A DNA stretch of 11,878 nucleotides, taken from NCBI GenBank assembly GCA_009918225.1, contig RGEP01000032.1:1-11878 (forward strand). The letters are read 5' to 3'. Source of the DNA: Betaproteobacteria bacterium. Lineage in GTDB: Bacteria > Pseudomonadota > Gammaproteobacteria > Burkholderiales > Burkholderiaceae_C. Made by a program: the position numbers and the translations under genes. Below, one piece after another: positions 1-9,147 of this stretch. The first letter of the stretch is position 1. Each line of letters opens with the position of its first letter. The notes below the pieces were generated by a model. That model ran no database searches, was not told the DNA's origin, and saw only the letters and a program-made list of their open reading frames with translations.

Positions 1-993
1 GCCATCTTCCTGTGCCTGATGGCCGAAGCCTTCATGGGCTACCTGCTGCCCTGGGGTCAGATGTCCTACTGGGGCGCCCAGGTGATCGTGAACCTGTTCG
101 CCGCCGTGCCCTTCGTCGGTGAAGACCTGGCCTTGCTGATCCGCGGCGACTACGTGGTCTCTGACGCCACGCTCAACCGCTTCTTCAGCTTCCACGTGAT
201 CGCCGTGCCGCTGGTGCTGCTGGGCCTGGTGGCCGCGCACATCATCGCGCTGCACGAGGTGGGTTCCAACAACCCCGACGGCGTCGAGATCAAGGCCAAC
301 AAAGATGCCAGCGGCAAGCCGCTGGACGGTATCCCTTTCCACCCCTATTACACGGTGCACGACATCATGGGGGTGAGCGTGTTCTTGATGGTCTTCTCGG
401 CCATCGTGTTCCTCGCGCCTGAGTTGGGCGGCTACTTCTTGGAGTACAACAACTTCATTCCAGCCGATCCCTTGAAGACCCCCGCGCACATCGCACCGGT
501 CTGGTACTTCACGCCTTACTACTCCATGCTGCGCGCCACCACCGACGTGATGATGAACGTCTTGGTGGTGATCGTGGGCCTGGGCGCAGTGACCGCCGTG
601 GTCAAGGGCAAGTTCTCAGGCGTGGCCAAGGCTGGCATCGTGGTGGCGGCTTTGGTGGCCGCAGCCCTGTTCAAGACCTTTGATGCCAAGTTCTGGGGCG
701 TGGTGGTCATGGGAGGTGCGGTCATCATCCTGTTCTTCCTGCCTTGGCTGGACAACAGCCCGGTGAAGTCCATCCGCTACCGCCCGAGCTGGCACAAGTA
801 CCTGTACGGCATCTTCGTGATCTTCTTCTTGGTGTTGGGCTACCTGGGTATCCAGCCGCCGTCCGACATCGGCACGTTGATCGCACAGGTCGGCACGCTG
901 TTCTACTTCGGCTTCTTCCTGCTGATGCCCTGGTGGAGCCAGATCGGCGAGTTCAAGCCGGTGCCCGAACGCGTGGTGTTCCAGCCGCATTGA
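1..993 (+). CDS. petB: Ubiquinol-cytochrome c reductase cytochrome b subunit, 5' end missing
   Basis: This is the membrane cytochrome b of the bc1 complex, which oxidises ubiquinol at the Qo site and reduces quinone at the Qi site. The frame is open from base 1, so the N-terminus, with the first haem-ligand histidines, lies outside the window. The visible part begins just before the Qo-site stretch GYLLPWGQMSYWGA. Two histidines (codons at 193 and 238, 14 residues between them) fit the second pair of haem ligands and are followed by HEVGSNNPDG. The family PEWY motif reads PVWY here (496-507), a variant I recall from beta- and gammaproteobacteria. Several hydrophobic helices follow. The protein ends in a polar tail (FKPVPERVVFQPH) and a TGA stop. 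petC starts 29 bp downstream, so the two are probably one operon. Identity is very secure. Confidence 0.96.
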   Translation, partial: AIFLCLMAEAFMGYLLPWGQMSYWGAQVIVNLFAAVPFVGEDLALLIRGDYVVSDATLNRFFSFHVIAVPLVLLGLVAAHIIALHEVGSNNPDGVEIKANKDASGKPLDGIPFHPYYTVHDIMGVSVFLMVFSAIVFLAPELGGYFLEYNNFIPADPLKTPAHIAPVWYFTPYYSMLRATTDVMMNVLVVIVGLGAVTAVVKGKFSGVAKAGIVVAALVAAALFKTFDAKFWGVVVMGGAVIILFFLPWLDNSPVKSIRYRPSWHKYLYGIFVIFFLVLGYLGIQPPSDIGTLIAQVGTLFYFGFFLLMPWWSQIGEFKPVPERVVFQPH

Positions 994-1022
994 ACGACCG
1001 CGCAACACGGAAGACACAAGAC

Positions 1023-1469
1023 ATGAAAAAGCTGTTCGCATCCCTGTGTGCCGCCGCGGCGCTGATGATCGGTACCGCTCCGGTGGCCCACGCTGCCGGT
1101 GGTGGCGTGGCCTGGGACAAGTTCCCCACCGAGAAGATGACCGACATGGCCGCCCTGCAAAACGGCGCCAAGTTGTTTGCCAACTACTTGCAGGGCCAGC
1201 GCAAGGCGGTGTTTGAAGATCAGCCTGACCCGCACGACAAGTCCAAGACGGTTCATGTCTTCAAGGGCTATGAGCAGCTCACGCCGGGTACCATGAACGC
1301 GCGCGAGTACGACAACGCGATTGCCGACCTGGTGGCCTTCCTGAAGTGGATGGGTGAGCCCCAACAGGGCAGCCGGGTTCGCTTGGGGGTCTGGGTCTTG
1401 TTGTTCCTGGGCGTGTTCACCCTGATCGCCTGGCGTCTGAATGCCGCCTACTGGAAAGACATCAAGTAA
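1023..1469 (+). CDS. petC: Cytochrome c1 with the haem-binding domain deleted in frame
   Basis: The reading frame encodes 148 residues, whereas betaproteobacterial cytochrome c1 is usually around 250. The start at 1023 is preceded by a purine-rich GGAAG about 10 bases upstream and opens a clear signal peptide (MKK, then a hydrophobic stretch, with a likely cut after AHA at residues 22-24). The mature start (VAWDKFPTEKMTDMAALQNGAKLFANY) is typical of c1. Directly after Asn54-Tyr55, where the CXXCH haem motif should follow, the sequence jumps to LQGQRKAVFEDQ, which is normally near the C-terminal third. No CXXCH remains anywhere, and the axial-Met region is gone too. The C-terminal membrane anchor (about residues 119-137) and the tail AAYWKDIK are intact. 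Identity as a c1 derivative is secure. It cannot carry the c-type haem, so it should be inactive in the bc1 complex. Whether the gap is biological or an artefact is open. Confidence 0.88.
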   Translation: MKKLFASLCAAAALMIGTAPVAHAAGGGVAWDKFPTEKMTDMAALQNGAKLFANYLQGQRKAVFEDQPDPHDKSKTVHVFKGYEQLTPGTMNAREYDNAIADLVAFLKWMGEPQQGSRVRLGVWVLLFLGVFTLIAWRLNAAYWKDIK

Positions 1470-1483
1470 AGATTGATCACACG

Positions 1484-1509
1484 CAACCCGATGCAGGCGC
1501 AGCGGGTTG
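1484..1509 (+). other. Small hairpin after petC
   Basis: CAACCCG (1484-1490) and CGGGTTG (1503-1509) are exact reverse complements around a 12-base loop, 14 bases after the petC stop. No T-run follows directly, so it is not a textbook terminator by itself. It abuts the larger hairpin at 1511-1556. Confidence 0.4.
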
Positions 1510-1510
1510 T

Positions 1511-1556
1511 AGCGCAGTGGGTGCACCGCTCAGGGTGCCAAGATGCCCACTGCGCT
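1511..1556 (+). terminator. Candidate terminator of the pet operon
   Basis: AGCGCAGTGGG (1511-1521) pairs perfectly with CCCACTGCGCT (1546-1556), an 11-bp stem. Inside the loop a second stem, GCACC (1523-1527) with GGTGC (1534-1538), can form. The stem is followed by TCGTATTTAT, which is only moderately T-rich. It lies between petC and sspA, where a transcript end or attenuator would be expected. The pairing is seen directly; the terminator role is inferred. Confidence 0.45.
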
Positions 1557-1643
1557 TCGTATTTATGACGGCCTGAGCTGAAGTAACGCGGCAAGCCCTA
1601 AGGCCTGCTGAACCACCACACCCTCGAGGGGAGACCACACGCC

Positions 1644-2255
1644 ATGATGGTGCTTTATTCCGGAACCACCTGCCCCTATTCGCACCGCTGCCGCTTCGTG
1701 CTGTTTGAAAAGGGCATGGATTTCGAAATCCGCGATGTGGACCTGTTCGCCAAGACGGAAGACATCGCCTTGATGAACCCCTACAACGAAGTGCCCATCC
1801 TGGTGGAGCGCGACCTCATCCTGTACGAGTCGCACATCATCAACGAGTACATCGATGAGCGCTTTCCACATCCCCAGCTGATGCCTGGCGACCCCGTGGC
1901 ACGGGCCCGTGTGCGGCTGTTCCTCTTCAATTTTGAAAAGGAACTGTTCACCAATGTGAACGTGTTGGAAGGCCGCGGCACCAAGCCCAACGACAAACAG
2001 ATTGAAAAGTCCCGCTCGCAGATCCGTGACCGCCTCACGCAGCTCGCGCCGATCTTCATGAAGAACAAGTACATGTTGGGCGACGACTTCTCGATGCTGG
2101 ACGTGGCCATTGCACCGCTGTTGTGGCGCCTGGACTACTACGGCATTGAGTTGTCCAAGAACGCAGCGCCGCTGCTGAAGTACGCCGAGCGCATCTTCTC
2201 GCGCCCGGCCTACATCGAGGCGCTGACGCCCTCTGAAAAGGTGATGCGCAAGTAA
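1644..2255 (+). CDS. sspA: Stringent starvation protein A (GST-fold RNA polymerase-associated protein)
   Basis: SspA is a glutathione S-transferase-fold protein that binds RNA polymerase and modulates transcription under starvation and acid stress in E. coli. This copy has 203 residues, close to family length. The thioredoxin-like N-terminal half begins MMVLYSGTTCPYSHRCR and contains NEVPILVERD and the ESHIINEYIDERFPHP segment. The Pro-His-Pro at 75-77 matches the surface-pocket residues known to matter in E. coli SspA. The helical C-terminal half includes the family-typical DVAIAPLLWRLDYYGIEL. A good Shine-Dalgarno (GAGGGGAG, about 1626-1633) supports starting at 1644; the second ATG at 1647 is also possible. 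sspB follows after 17 bp, and the location downstream of pet genes is a common order in beta- and gammaproteobacteria. No oddity seen. Confidence 0.96.
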   Translation: MMVLYSGTTCPYSHRCRFVLFEKGMDFEIRDVDLFAKTEDIALMNPYNEVPILVERDLILYESHIINEYIDERFPHPQLMPGDPVARARVRLFLFNFEKELFTNVNVLEGRGTKPNDKQIEKSRSQIRDRLTQLAPIFMKNKYMLGDDFSMLDVAIAPLLWRLDYYGIELSKNAAPLLKYAERIFSRPAYIEALTPSEKVMRK

Positions 2256-2272
2256 GCTGGCGGCGCTTCGGC

Positions 2273-2845
2273 ATGAACAAGCCCCTGAGCCCAGAATCCC
2301 AAGGCAGCAGCACGCGGCCCTACCTGATCCGTGCCTTGCACGACTGGTGCACCGACAACGGCTTCACCCCCTACCTCGCGGTCCACGTCGACGAAACCGT
2401 CGATGTGCCGCGCGAGTACGTGAAGAACAACGAGATCGTGCTCAACGTGGGGTTCGAGGCCACCAGCGGTTTGCAGCTGGGCAACGACTTGATCGAGTTC
2501 AAGGCCCGCTTCGGCGGCGTGGCGCGTGACATCTGTGTGCCGGTGGACCATGTCGTGGCCATCTACGCGCGCGAAAACGGCCAGGGCATGGCCTTCCCCA
2601 TGCCCGCGGCCCCCGGTACGGCCCCGAGCATGGGATCAGACGAAGGCGAAGCGACGCCGGGCGTGGCCAGTGCCGGGCCGCGTCCAGCCGGGCCTCGGCT
2701 GTCTGCGGTACCGTCGCAGCGAACCCCGGTGCCCGAGGCCTCCCCTTCCGATGCCGCCGCTGGCGCGCCACCGACCGACGACGGCCCCGAGCCCTCGGGC
2801 CCGGACGCAGCAGGTGGCCGCCCGTCCCTCAAGCGCATCAAATAA
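2273..2845 (+). CDS. sspB: ClpXP protease specificity-enhancing factor SspB
   Basis: SspB is an adaptor that binds ssrA-tagged polypeptides from stalled ribosomes and tethers them to ClpX for degradation. The protein has 190 residues. The folded tag-binding domain covers roughly residues 14-105 (TRPYLIRALHDWCTDNGFTPYLAV through DICVPVDHVVAIYARENGQGM). It is followed by a long linker rich in Pro, Ala, Gly and Ser, about 110-180. The extreme C-terminus GGRPSLKRIK closely resembles the ClpX-binding tail of E. coli SspB, so both ends of the tether are present. The linker reads as a normal disordered connector. The gene lies 17 bp after sspA and is almost certainly co-transcribed with it. The Shine-Dalgarno is weak, which is compatible with translational coupling. 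The tRNA gene begins 21 bp after the stop. Confidence 0.95.
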   Translation: MNKPLSPESQGSSTRPYLIRALHDWCTDNGFTPYLAVHVDETVDVPREYVKNNEIVLNVGFEATSGLQLGNDLIEFKARFGGVARDICVPVDHVVAIYARENGQGMAFPMPAAPGTAPSMGSDEGEATPGVASAGPRPAGPRLSAVPSQRTPVPEASPSDAAAGAPPTDDGPEPSGPDAAGGRPSLKRIK

Positions 2846-2866
2846 ACTTCGGGTCTGAAGCCCCAG

Positions 2867-2942
2867 GCCGGCTTAGCTCAGTTGGTAGAGCACCGCTCTT
2901 GTAAAGCGGGGGTCGTCAGTTCGAGTCTGACAGCCGGCACCA
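2867..2942 (+). tRNA. tRNA-Thr (anticodon TGT)
   Basis: A 76-base cloverleaf is readable by eye. The acceptor arm GCCGGCT (2867-2873) pairs with AGCCGGC (2932-2938), the D-arm begins TAGCTCAGTTGGTAGAGC, and the T-loop is TTCGAGTC. The anticodon loop CTTGTAA puts TGT at 2900-2902, which reads ACA threonine codons. Discriminator A and CCA (2940-2942) are encoded. It may be co-transcribed with sspAB, since no separate promoter is evident. It converges on the minus-strand dciA-like gene, whose stop is 30 bases away. Confidence 0.97.
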
Positions 2943-2971
2943 AGCCCAGCATTGGCCTGTGAGCCTTGGTC

Positions 2972-3289
2972 TTATCGCGAAAGCAGGGCGTTGAGCCGGA
3001 TGCGGGGCACGCTCAAGCCTTGTTCGGCCAAGGCCGCTTCCATCAAGGGGACCAACTGCCTCAACTTGGCCAGCGCCGCGGCTTGGCGGGTCAGCAGCGT
3101 CCAGCCCTGTTCGTCCCAAGGCCCAGCCAACAGTTGGGGCCGCAAGGCCGCAGGCAGCACCGGCAGCACCGCCGCCAAGCAGGCCTGCGAGCGGGCCATG
3201 CGCTGGGCCAGATGGGCCAGGCCCGGGTCTTCGCGCAGGGTCGACCCCACTGCACGGGGCAAGGGGACCGAATCAGCGAACCTGCCCAT
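2972..3289 (-). CDS. DciA-like DUF721 protein (replicative helicase loader family)
   Basis: The product has 105 residues and resembles the DUF721/DciA family. DciA is the ancestral bacterial loader of the DnaB replicative helicase and is used in bacteria lacking DnaC or DnaI. The match is by pattern: a helical N-terminus (HLAQRMARSQACLAAVLPVLPAALRP), then AGPWDEQGWTLLTRQAAALAKLRQLVP, and an IRLNALLSR end typical of the KH-like domain. I chose the ATG at 3289 because it is preceded by GGTGG at a suitable distance and lies inside the end of ychJ with a 17-bp overlap, which suggests translational coupling. A longer frame back to 3337 would run deep into ychJ. At 105 residues it is short for the family. 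Assignment is by similarity recalled, so moderately confident. Confidence 0.75.
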   Translation of the reverse strand: MGRFADSVPLPRAVGSTLREDPGLAHLAQRMARSQACLAAVLPVLPAALRPQLLAGPWDEQGWTLLTRQAAALAKLRQLVPLMEAALAEQGLSVPRIRLNALLSR

Positions 3290-3665
3290 CGACGTACCAC
3301 CACTGGCCGGCCTCCAGCACGAAGCGGCTGGTTTCATGCAGGCGGTTGGCCTTACCCCCCCACTTGCTGCGGGCGACGAATTCCACCTCAGCGCCCGTGG
3401 GCCCGGTGGAGCCGTGCCGGCGCACCTCCAGCCCCAGCCACTTCAATTCTGGGGGCAGGGCGTCCAGGCTGGTGGGCCGGGTGCTCGGGTGCCAGGTGTC
3501 CAGGAGATAGTCCAGGCGCCCCAAGGCATAGGCGCTGTAACGTGAGCGCATCAGGGCCTGCGCATCGGGGGCCTGCAGGCGCTGGGGCCCCTCATGCCAA
3601 CGGCCGCAGCACGCCGACAGGTTCAGCCCGGTGCCGCAGGGGCAAATGGCTTGCGCGGTGCTCAT
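3273..3665 (-). CDS. ychJ: YchJ / UPF0225 family protein with N-terminal SEC-C metal-binding motif
   Basis: The 130-residue protein belongs to the YchJ (UPF0225) family of unknown function. The N-terminus has a SEC-C-like cluster, CPCGTG followed by CC (Cys8, Cys10, Cys19, Cys20), which in this family binds a metal ion. The rest is the NTF2-like domain: ALMRSRYSAYALGRLDYLLDTWHPSTRP, PPELKWLGLEV, VEFVARSKWGGKANRLHETSRF and a WWYVDGQV end, all characteristic. Length is normal. It is transcribed away from secA with an 80-bp divergent gap, and it overlaps the dciA-like gene by 17 bp, so they form a two-gene unit. No strong Shine-Dalgarno is visible before the ATG. The SEC-C motif is shared with the C-terminus of the adjacent secA product. 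Function is unproven. Confidence 0.9.
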   Translation of the reverse strand: MSTAQAICPCGTGLNLSACCGRWHEGPQRLQAPDAQALMRSRYSAYALGRLDYLLDTWHPSTRPTSLDALPPELKWLGLEVRRHGSTGPTGAEVEFVARSKWGGKANRLHETSRFVLEAGQWWYVDGQVR

Positions 3666-3712
3666 GGGGACGAGTGTAGGCCCGGGATAAACTCGAAAGT
3701 TGACCTTTTTGA

Positions 3713-3736
3713 CGGCATGGCCTCAAGCCCATGCCG
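3713..3736 (+). promoter_or_regulatory. Hairpin in the secA leader
   Basis: CGGCATGG (3713-3720) and CCATGCCG (3729-3736) are exact reverse complements around an 8-base loop, ending 9 bases before the secA ATG. The hairpin occupies the place where a Shine-Dalgarno would normally sit, and none is visible in the remaining leader. A TTGACC at 3700-3705 resembles a -35 box but has no convincing -10. The pairing is seen; regulation of secA translation is inference. Confidence 0.4.
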
Positions 3737-3745
3737 CTGTAGCGC

Positions 3746-6499
<2,754 letters not shown>

Positions 6500-6514
6500 G
6501 ACCGAGACCCACCC

Positions 6515-7649
6515 ATGCCCGTCAACCTCAAAGCCCCTGACCCCGCCAGCCTCAAGCCGGTGGCCGGCGTTCGGCTGGGCATCGCCATGGCCGGCATCCG
6601 CAAGGCCAACCGGCGCGACCTCACCGTGATCACCCTGGATGAAGGCGCCTGCGTGGGTGGGGTGTTCACCCTCAACCGCTTTTGCGCCGCGCCCGTGCAA
6701 CGCGCGGCAAACCTGCATTGCGCTGGCCCGCCATCTGAACCTGGCCCCTGAGCAGATCCTGCCCTTTTCCACGGGTGTGATCATGGAAACGCTGCCGGTG
6801 GAGCGCATTGAAGCCGGGCTGCCCGCAGCCTTGGCTGACCTCAAGGCTGACAACTGGGCTGTAGCCGCTGAGGGGATCATGACCACCGACACCCTGCCCA
6901 AGGCGGCTTCACGCCAAGTGGTGATTCAGGGCAAGACGGTGACGGTCACCGGCATCAGCAAAGGCGCGGGCATGATCAAGCCCAACATGGCCACCATGCT
7001 GGGCTTCATGGCCACCGATGCGGTCATCGCACCGGCGCTCATGGACGAATTGGTGCGCGAGACGGCTGACCGCAGCTTCAACCGCATCACCATCGACGGC
7101 GACACTTCGACCAACGATTCCTTCATCGTGATCGCCACCAACCGGGCGGGTCACGCCCCAATCGAACAACTGGATTCGCCCGACGGGGTGGCCTTGCGGG
7201 AGGCGGTTTTTGGAGTGGCCCAGGACCTCGCCCAGGCCATCGTGCGCGATGGCGAAGGCGCGACCAAGTTCATCACGGTGCGTGTGGAAGGGGGCAAGAC
7301 CAAAGAAGAGTGCCGGCAGGTGGCCTATGCCATCGCCCATTCGCCCCTGGTCAAGACCGCTTTTTTCGCCAGCGACCCCAACCTCGGCCGGATCCTGGCG
7401 GCCGTGGGCTACGCCGGCATCGCCGATTTGGACCAAACCCAGATTGACCTGTTCCTGGACGATGTGCACGTGGCGCATCAGGGTGGCCGCCACCCGAACT
7501 ACCAGGAAGCCGATGGCCAGCGGGTGATGAAGCAAAGCGAGATCACCGTCAAGGTGCTGCTCAACCGCGGCGGCATCGCCCGCGCGACGGTTTGGACCTG
7601 TGACCTGTCACACGACTATGTGAGCATCAACGCGGACTACCGCAGCTAA
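6515..7649 (+). pseudogene. argJ: argJ, bifunctional ornithine acetyltransferase/N-acetylglutamate synthase, frameshifted by an internal deletion
   Basis: ArgJ moves the acetyl group from N-acetylornithine to glutamate, recycling it in arginine biosynthesis. The 5' part (6515 to about 6700) encodes a normal start ending FTLNRFCAAPVQ. It then reads out of frame (RAANLHCAG...) to a TGA at 6749-6751. The 3' part resumes in another frame at about 6702 with RQTCIALARHLNLAPEQILPFSTGVIMETLP and continues to a normal C-terminus at 7649. The segment that should join them, about 30-35 codons including the NTGNANAGTG stretch with the oxyanion-hole Thr-Gly, is missing. The self-cleavage site KPNMATMLGF, whose Thr nucleophile codon is at 6993-6995, is intact. 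The whole locus is about 95 bp shorter than a 409-residue family member would need. Identity is secure; function is almost certainly lost as written. Start lies 15 bp after secA, so co-transcription is likely. Confidence 0.92.
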
Positions 7650-7671
7650 GGGCGCTCGGCGCCGATAGCCC

Positions 7672-9147
7672 TTGACGGAGCAGCACACGACCGATCCCTT
7701 GAAGCGGGACCCGCCCGCCGCGTCAGCACCACCGACGGCCGGCCATGAGCCTGATGCGTCGGTGCTGCCGCCGGCGCATCGGCCCCTTTGGCCGCGGGAG
7801 CGGCTCTTGCTGGCTTGGGCGCGGCTGATGGGATGGGCCACCCTGGCAGAGGGCGATCTGCTGCGTGACCCGGCCTATCGGCGGCTGTGGACGTCGATCC
7901 TCACCAGCGCCTTCGGTGCGCAGATCACCATGCTGGCCCTGCCGCTGACGGCGGCGGTGCTGCTGCAGGCCAGCCCCACGCAGATGGGCCTGCTCACGGC
8001 CATGGAAATCGCACCTTTTGTGCTCTTCTCCCTGCCCGGGGGCGTGTGGCTGGACCGGGTGCGCAAGCTGCCGGTCTACGTCGTGGGCGAAACCATGATC
8101 GGCCTGATCCTGGCGAGCGTGCCTGTGGCCTGGTGGATGGGTTGGCTGGCCATGCCCTGGATGTACATGGTGGGCTTTGTGATCGGCACCATCCACACCG
8201 TGGCGGGCAGTGCGGCGCAGATTGTGTTGACCCAGGTGGTGCCGCGCGAGCGGCTCGTCGAGGCGCACGCCAAGAATGCCATGGCCAATTCGGGCGCGGA
8301 GGTGGCCGGCCCCGGCTTGGCCGGCGCGCTGATCAAGTTGGTGGGCGCGCCTGCGGCGTTGCTGGTGGACGCGGCGCTGCTGGTGGCCTCGGCCTGGATC
8401 CTGCGCGGCATTCCCATCCAAGAAGACCCGCCCAAGCCGGTCCAGGGGTCCACTGCACGGGCTTTTTGGAACGATCTGATGGAAGGCTTGCGCTTTGTGG
8501 GCGGCCACCCCCTGTTGGTGACCTTGGCTTTGACGGTAGGGCTGTGGCAGATGGCCCATTACGCTGCCGTGGTCGTGCAAATTCTGTTTGCCACGCGGGT
8601 GCTGGGGATGGGTGAGCAGTCGATTGGCCTGTCATACATCGCCTTGGGTGTGGGCACGGTGGTGGCCAGTGTGGTGGGGCGGCGCATCAGCGCGCGCATC
8701 GGGCCAGGCCCTTGCATGCTGCTGGGCTTTGCGATCACCGGCGCAGGCTGGGTGACCCTGGCCCTGGCGCCCGAGGGTCCTGTGGGCGTGGCCCTGTTCG
8801 CCGCCATGCTCATGAGCTTCAGCGCCGGCGCCATCTTCATCTTCATCAACTTCCTGGCCTTGCGCCAGGCGGTCACGCCCGTCCCCTTGTTGGGCCGCAT
8901 GACCAGCACCATGCGCTGGTTGACCCTGCTGGCTGCAGGCCCTGGAGCTTTGATCGGGGGCTGGCTGGGCGAACACCTGGGCCTGCGCTGGGCACTGGCC
9001 TTTGCAGGGGGGACCTCGCTGCTGCTGGCGCTGTTGGCGTGGCGGGTGCCGCGCCTGCGCCAACTCAAGACCCTGCCTTCTCCGGATGCGCCGGACCTTG
9101 TGGCGGCAGCAGATGCAAGCGGCGCTGCGGGTCGTCCCGCGGGTTGA
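7672..9147 (+). CDS. MFS transporter, EntS-like (MFS_3 type)
   Basis: A 491-residue inner-membrane carrier of the major facilitator superfamily. The pattern RLWTSILTSAFGAQITMLALPLTAAVLLQASPT and the loop GGVWLDRVRKLPV (about residues 123-135) recall the EntS-like branch, which contains siderophore and drug exporters. The substrate cannot be deduced. Membrane helices begin at about residue 73; before them is a 60-70 residue cytosolic tail rich in Pro and Ala, which looks longer than usual. A central polar loop, QEDPPKPVQGSTARAFWNDLMEGLRFV, separates the two halves. The start is uncertain: TTG at 7672 follows an in-frame TAG at 7666 and has no clear Shine-Dalgarno, so a start further inside is possible. 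The gene begins 22 bp after argJ. Its last 83 bases overlap ugpQ on the other strand, and the polar tail after LRQLKTLPSP is probably dispensable. Confidence 0.88.
   Translation: MTEQHTTDPLKRDPPAASAPPTAGHEPDASVLPPAHRPLWPRERLLLAWARLMGWATLAEGDLLRDPAYRRLWTSILTSAFGAQITMLALPLTAAVLLQASPTQMGLLTAMEIAPFVLFSLPGGVWLDRVRKLPVYVVGETMIGLILASVPVAWWMGWLAMPWMYMVGFVIGTIHTVAGSAAQIVLTQVVPRERLVEAHAKNAMANSGAEVAGPGLAGALIKLVGAPAALLVDAALLVASAWILRGIPIQEDPPKPVQGSTARAFWNDLMEGLRFVGGHPLLVTLALTVGLWQMAHYAAVVVQILFATRVLGMGEQSIGLSYIALGVGTVVASVVGRRISARIGPGPCMLLGFAITGAGWVTLALAPEGPVGVALFAAMLMSFSAGAIFIFINFLALRQAVTPVPLLGRMTSTMRWLTLLAAGPGALIGGWLGEHLGLRWALAFAGGTSLLLALLAWRVPRLRQLKTLPSPDAPDLVAAADASGAAGRPAG

Noticed and set aside
496..507. 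PVWY in place of PEWY in cytochrome b as a defect
   Set aside because: This substitution is, as I recall, a normal variant in beta- and gammaproteobacterial cytochrome b, so it is noted in the petB entry only.
1621..1630. CCCTCGAGGG palindrome overlapping the sspA Shine-Dalgarno
   Set aside because: It has no loop, so it cannot form a useful RNA hairpin, and a 10-bp GC-rich palindrome can occur by chance.
2600..2820. Low-complexity Pro/Ala/Gly-rich stretch of SspB as foreign insertion or damage
   Set aside because: SspB normally has a flexible linker between its tag-binding domain and its ClpX-binding tail, and that tail is intact.
2939..2972. Possible terminator after the tRNA (ACCAAG pairing with CTTGGT)
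   Set aside because: Only 6 bp, overlaps the encoded CCA end of the tRNA, and lacks a T-run.
2952..3679. Plus-strand frames of about 200-240 codons opposite dciA and ychJ
   Set aside because: The minus-strand ychJ and DUF721 readings have recognisable conserved motifs; the plus-strand products do not and would run on from the tRNA.
3700..3728. Sigma-70 promoter for secA starting with TTGACC
   Set aside because: The -35-like box is good, but no acceptable -10 lies 16-18 bp downstream, so I do not list it as a promoter.
6695..6712. Programmed ribosomal frameshift in argJ
   Set aside because: No slippery heptamer is visible, and a frameshift would not restore the roughly 30-35 missing codons.
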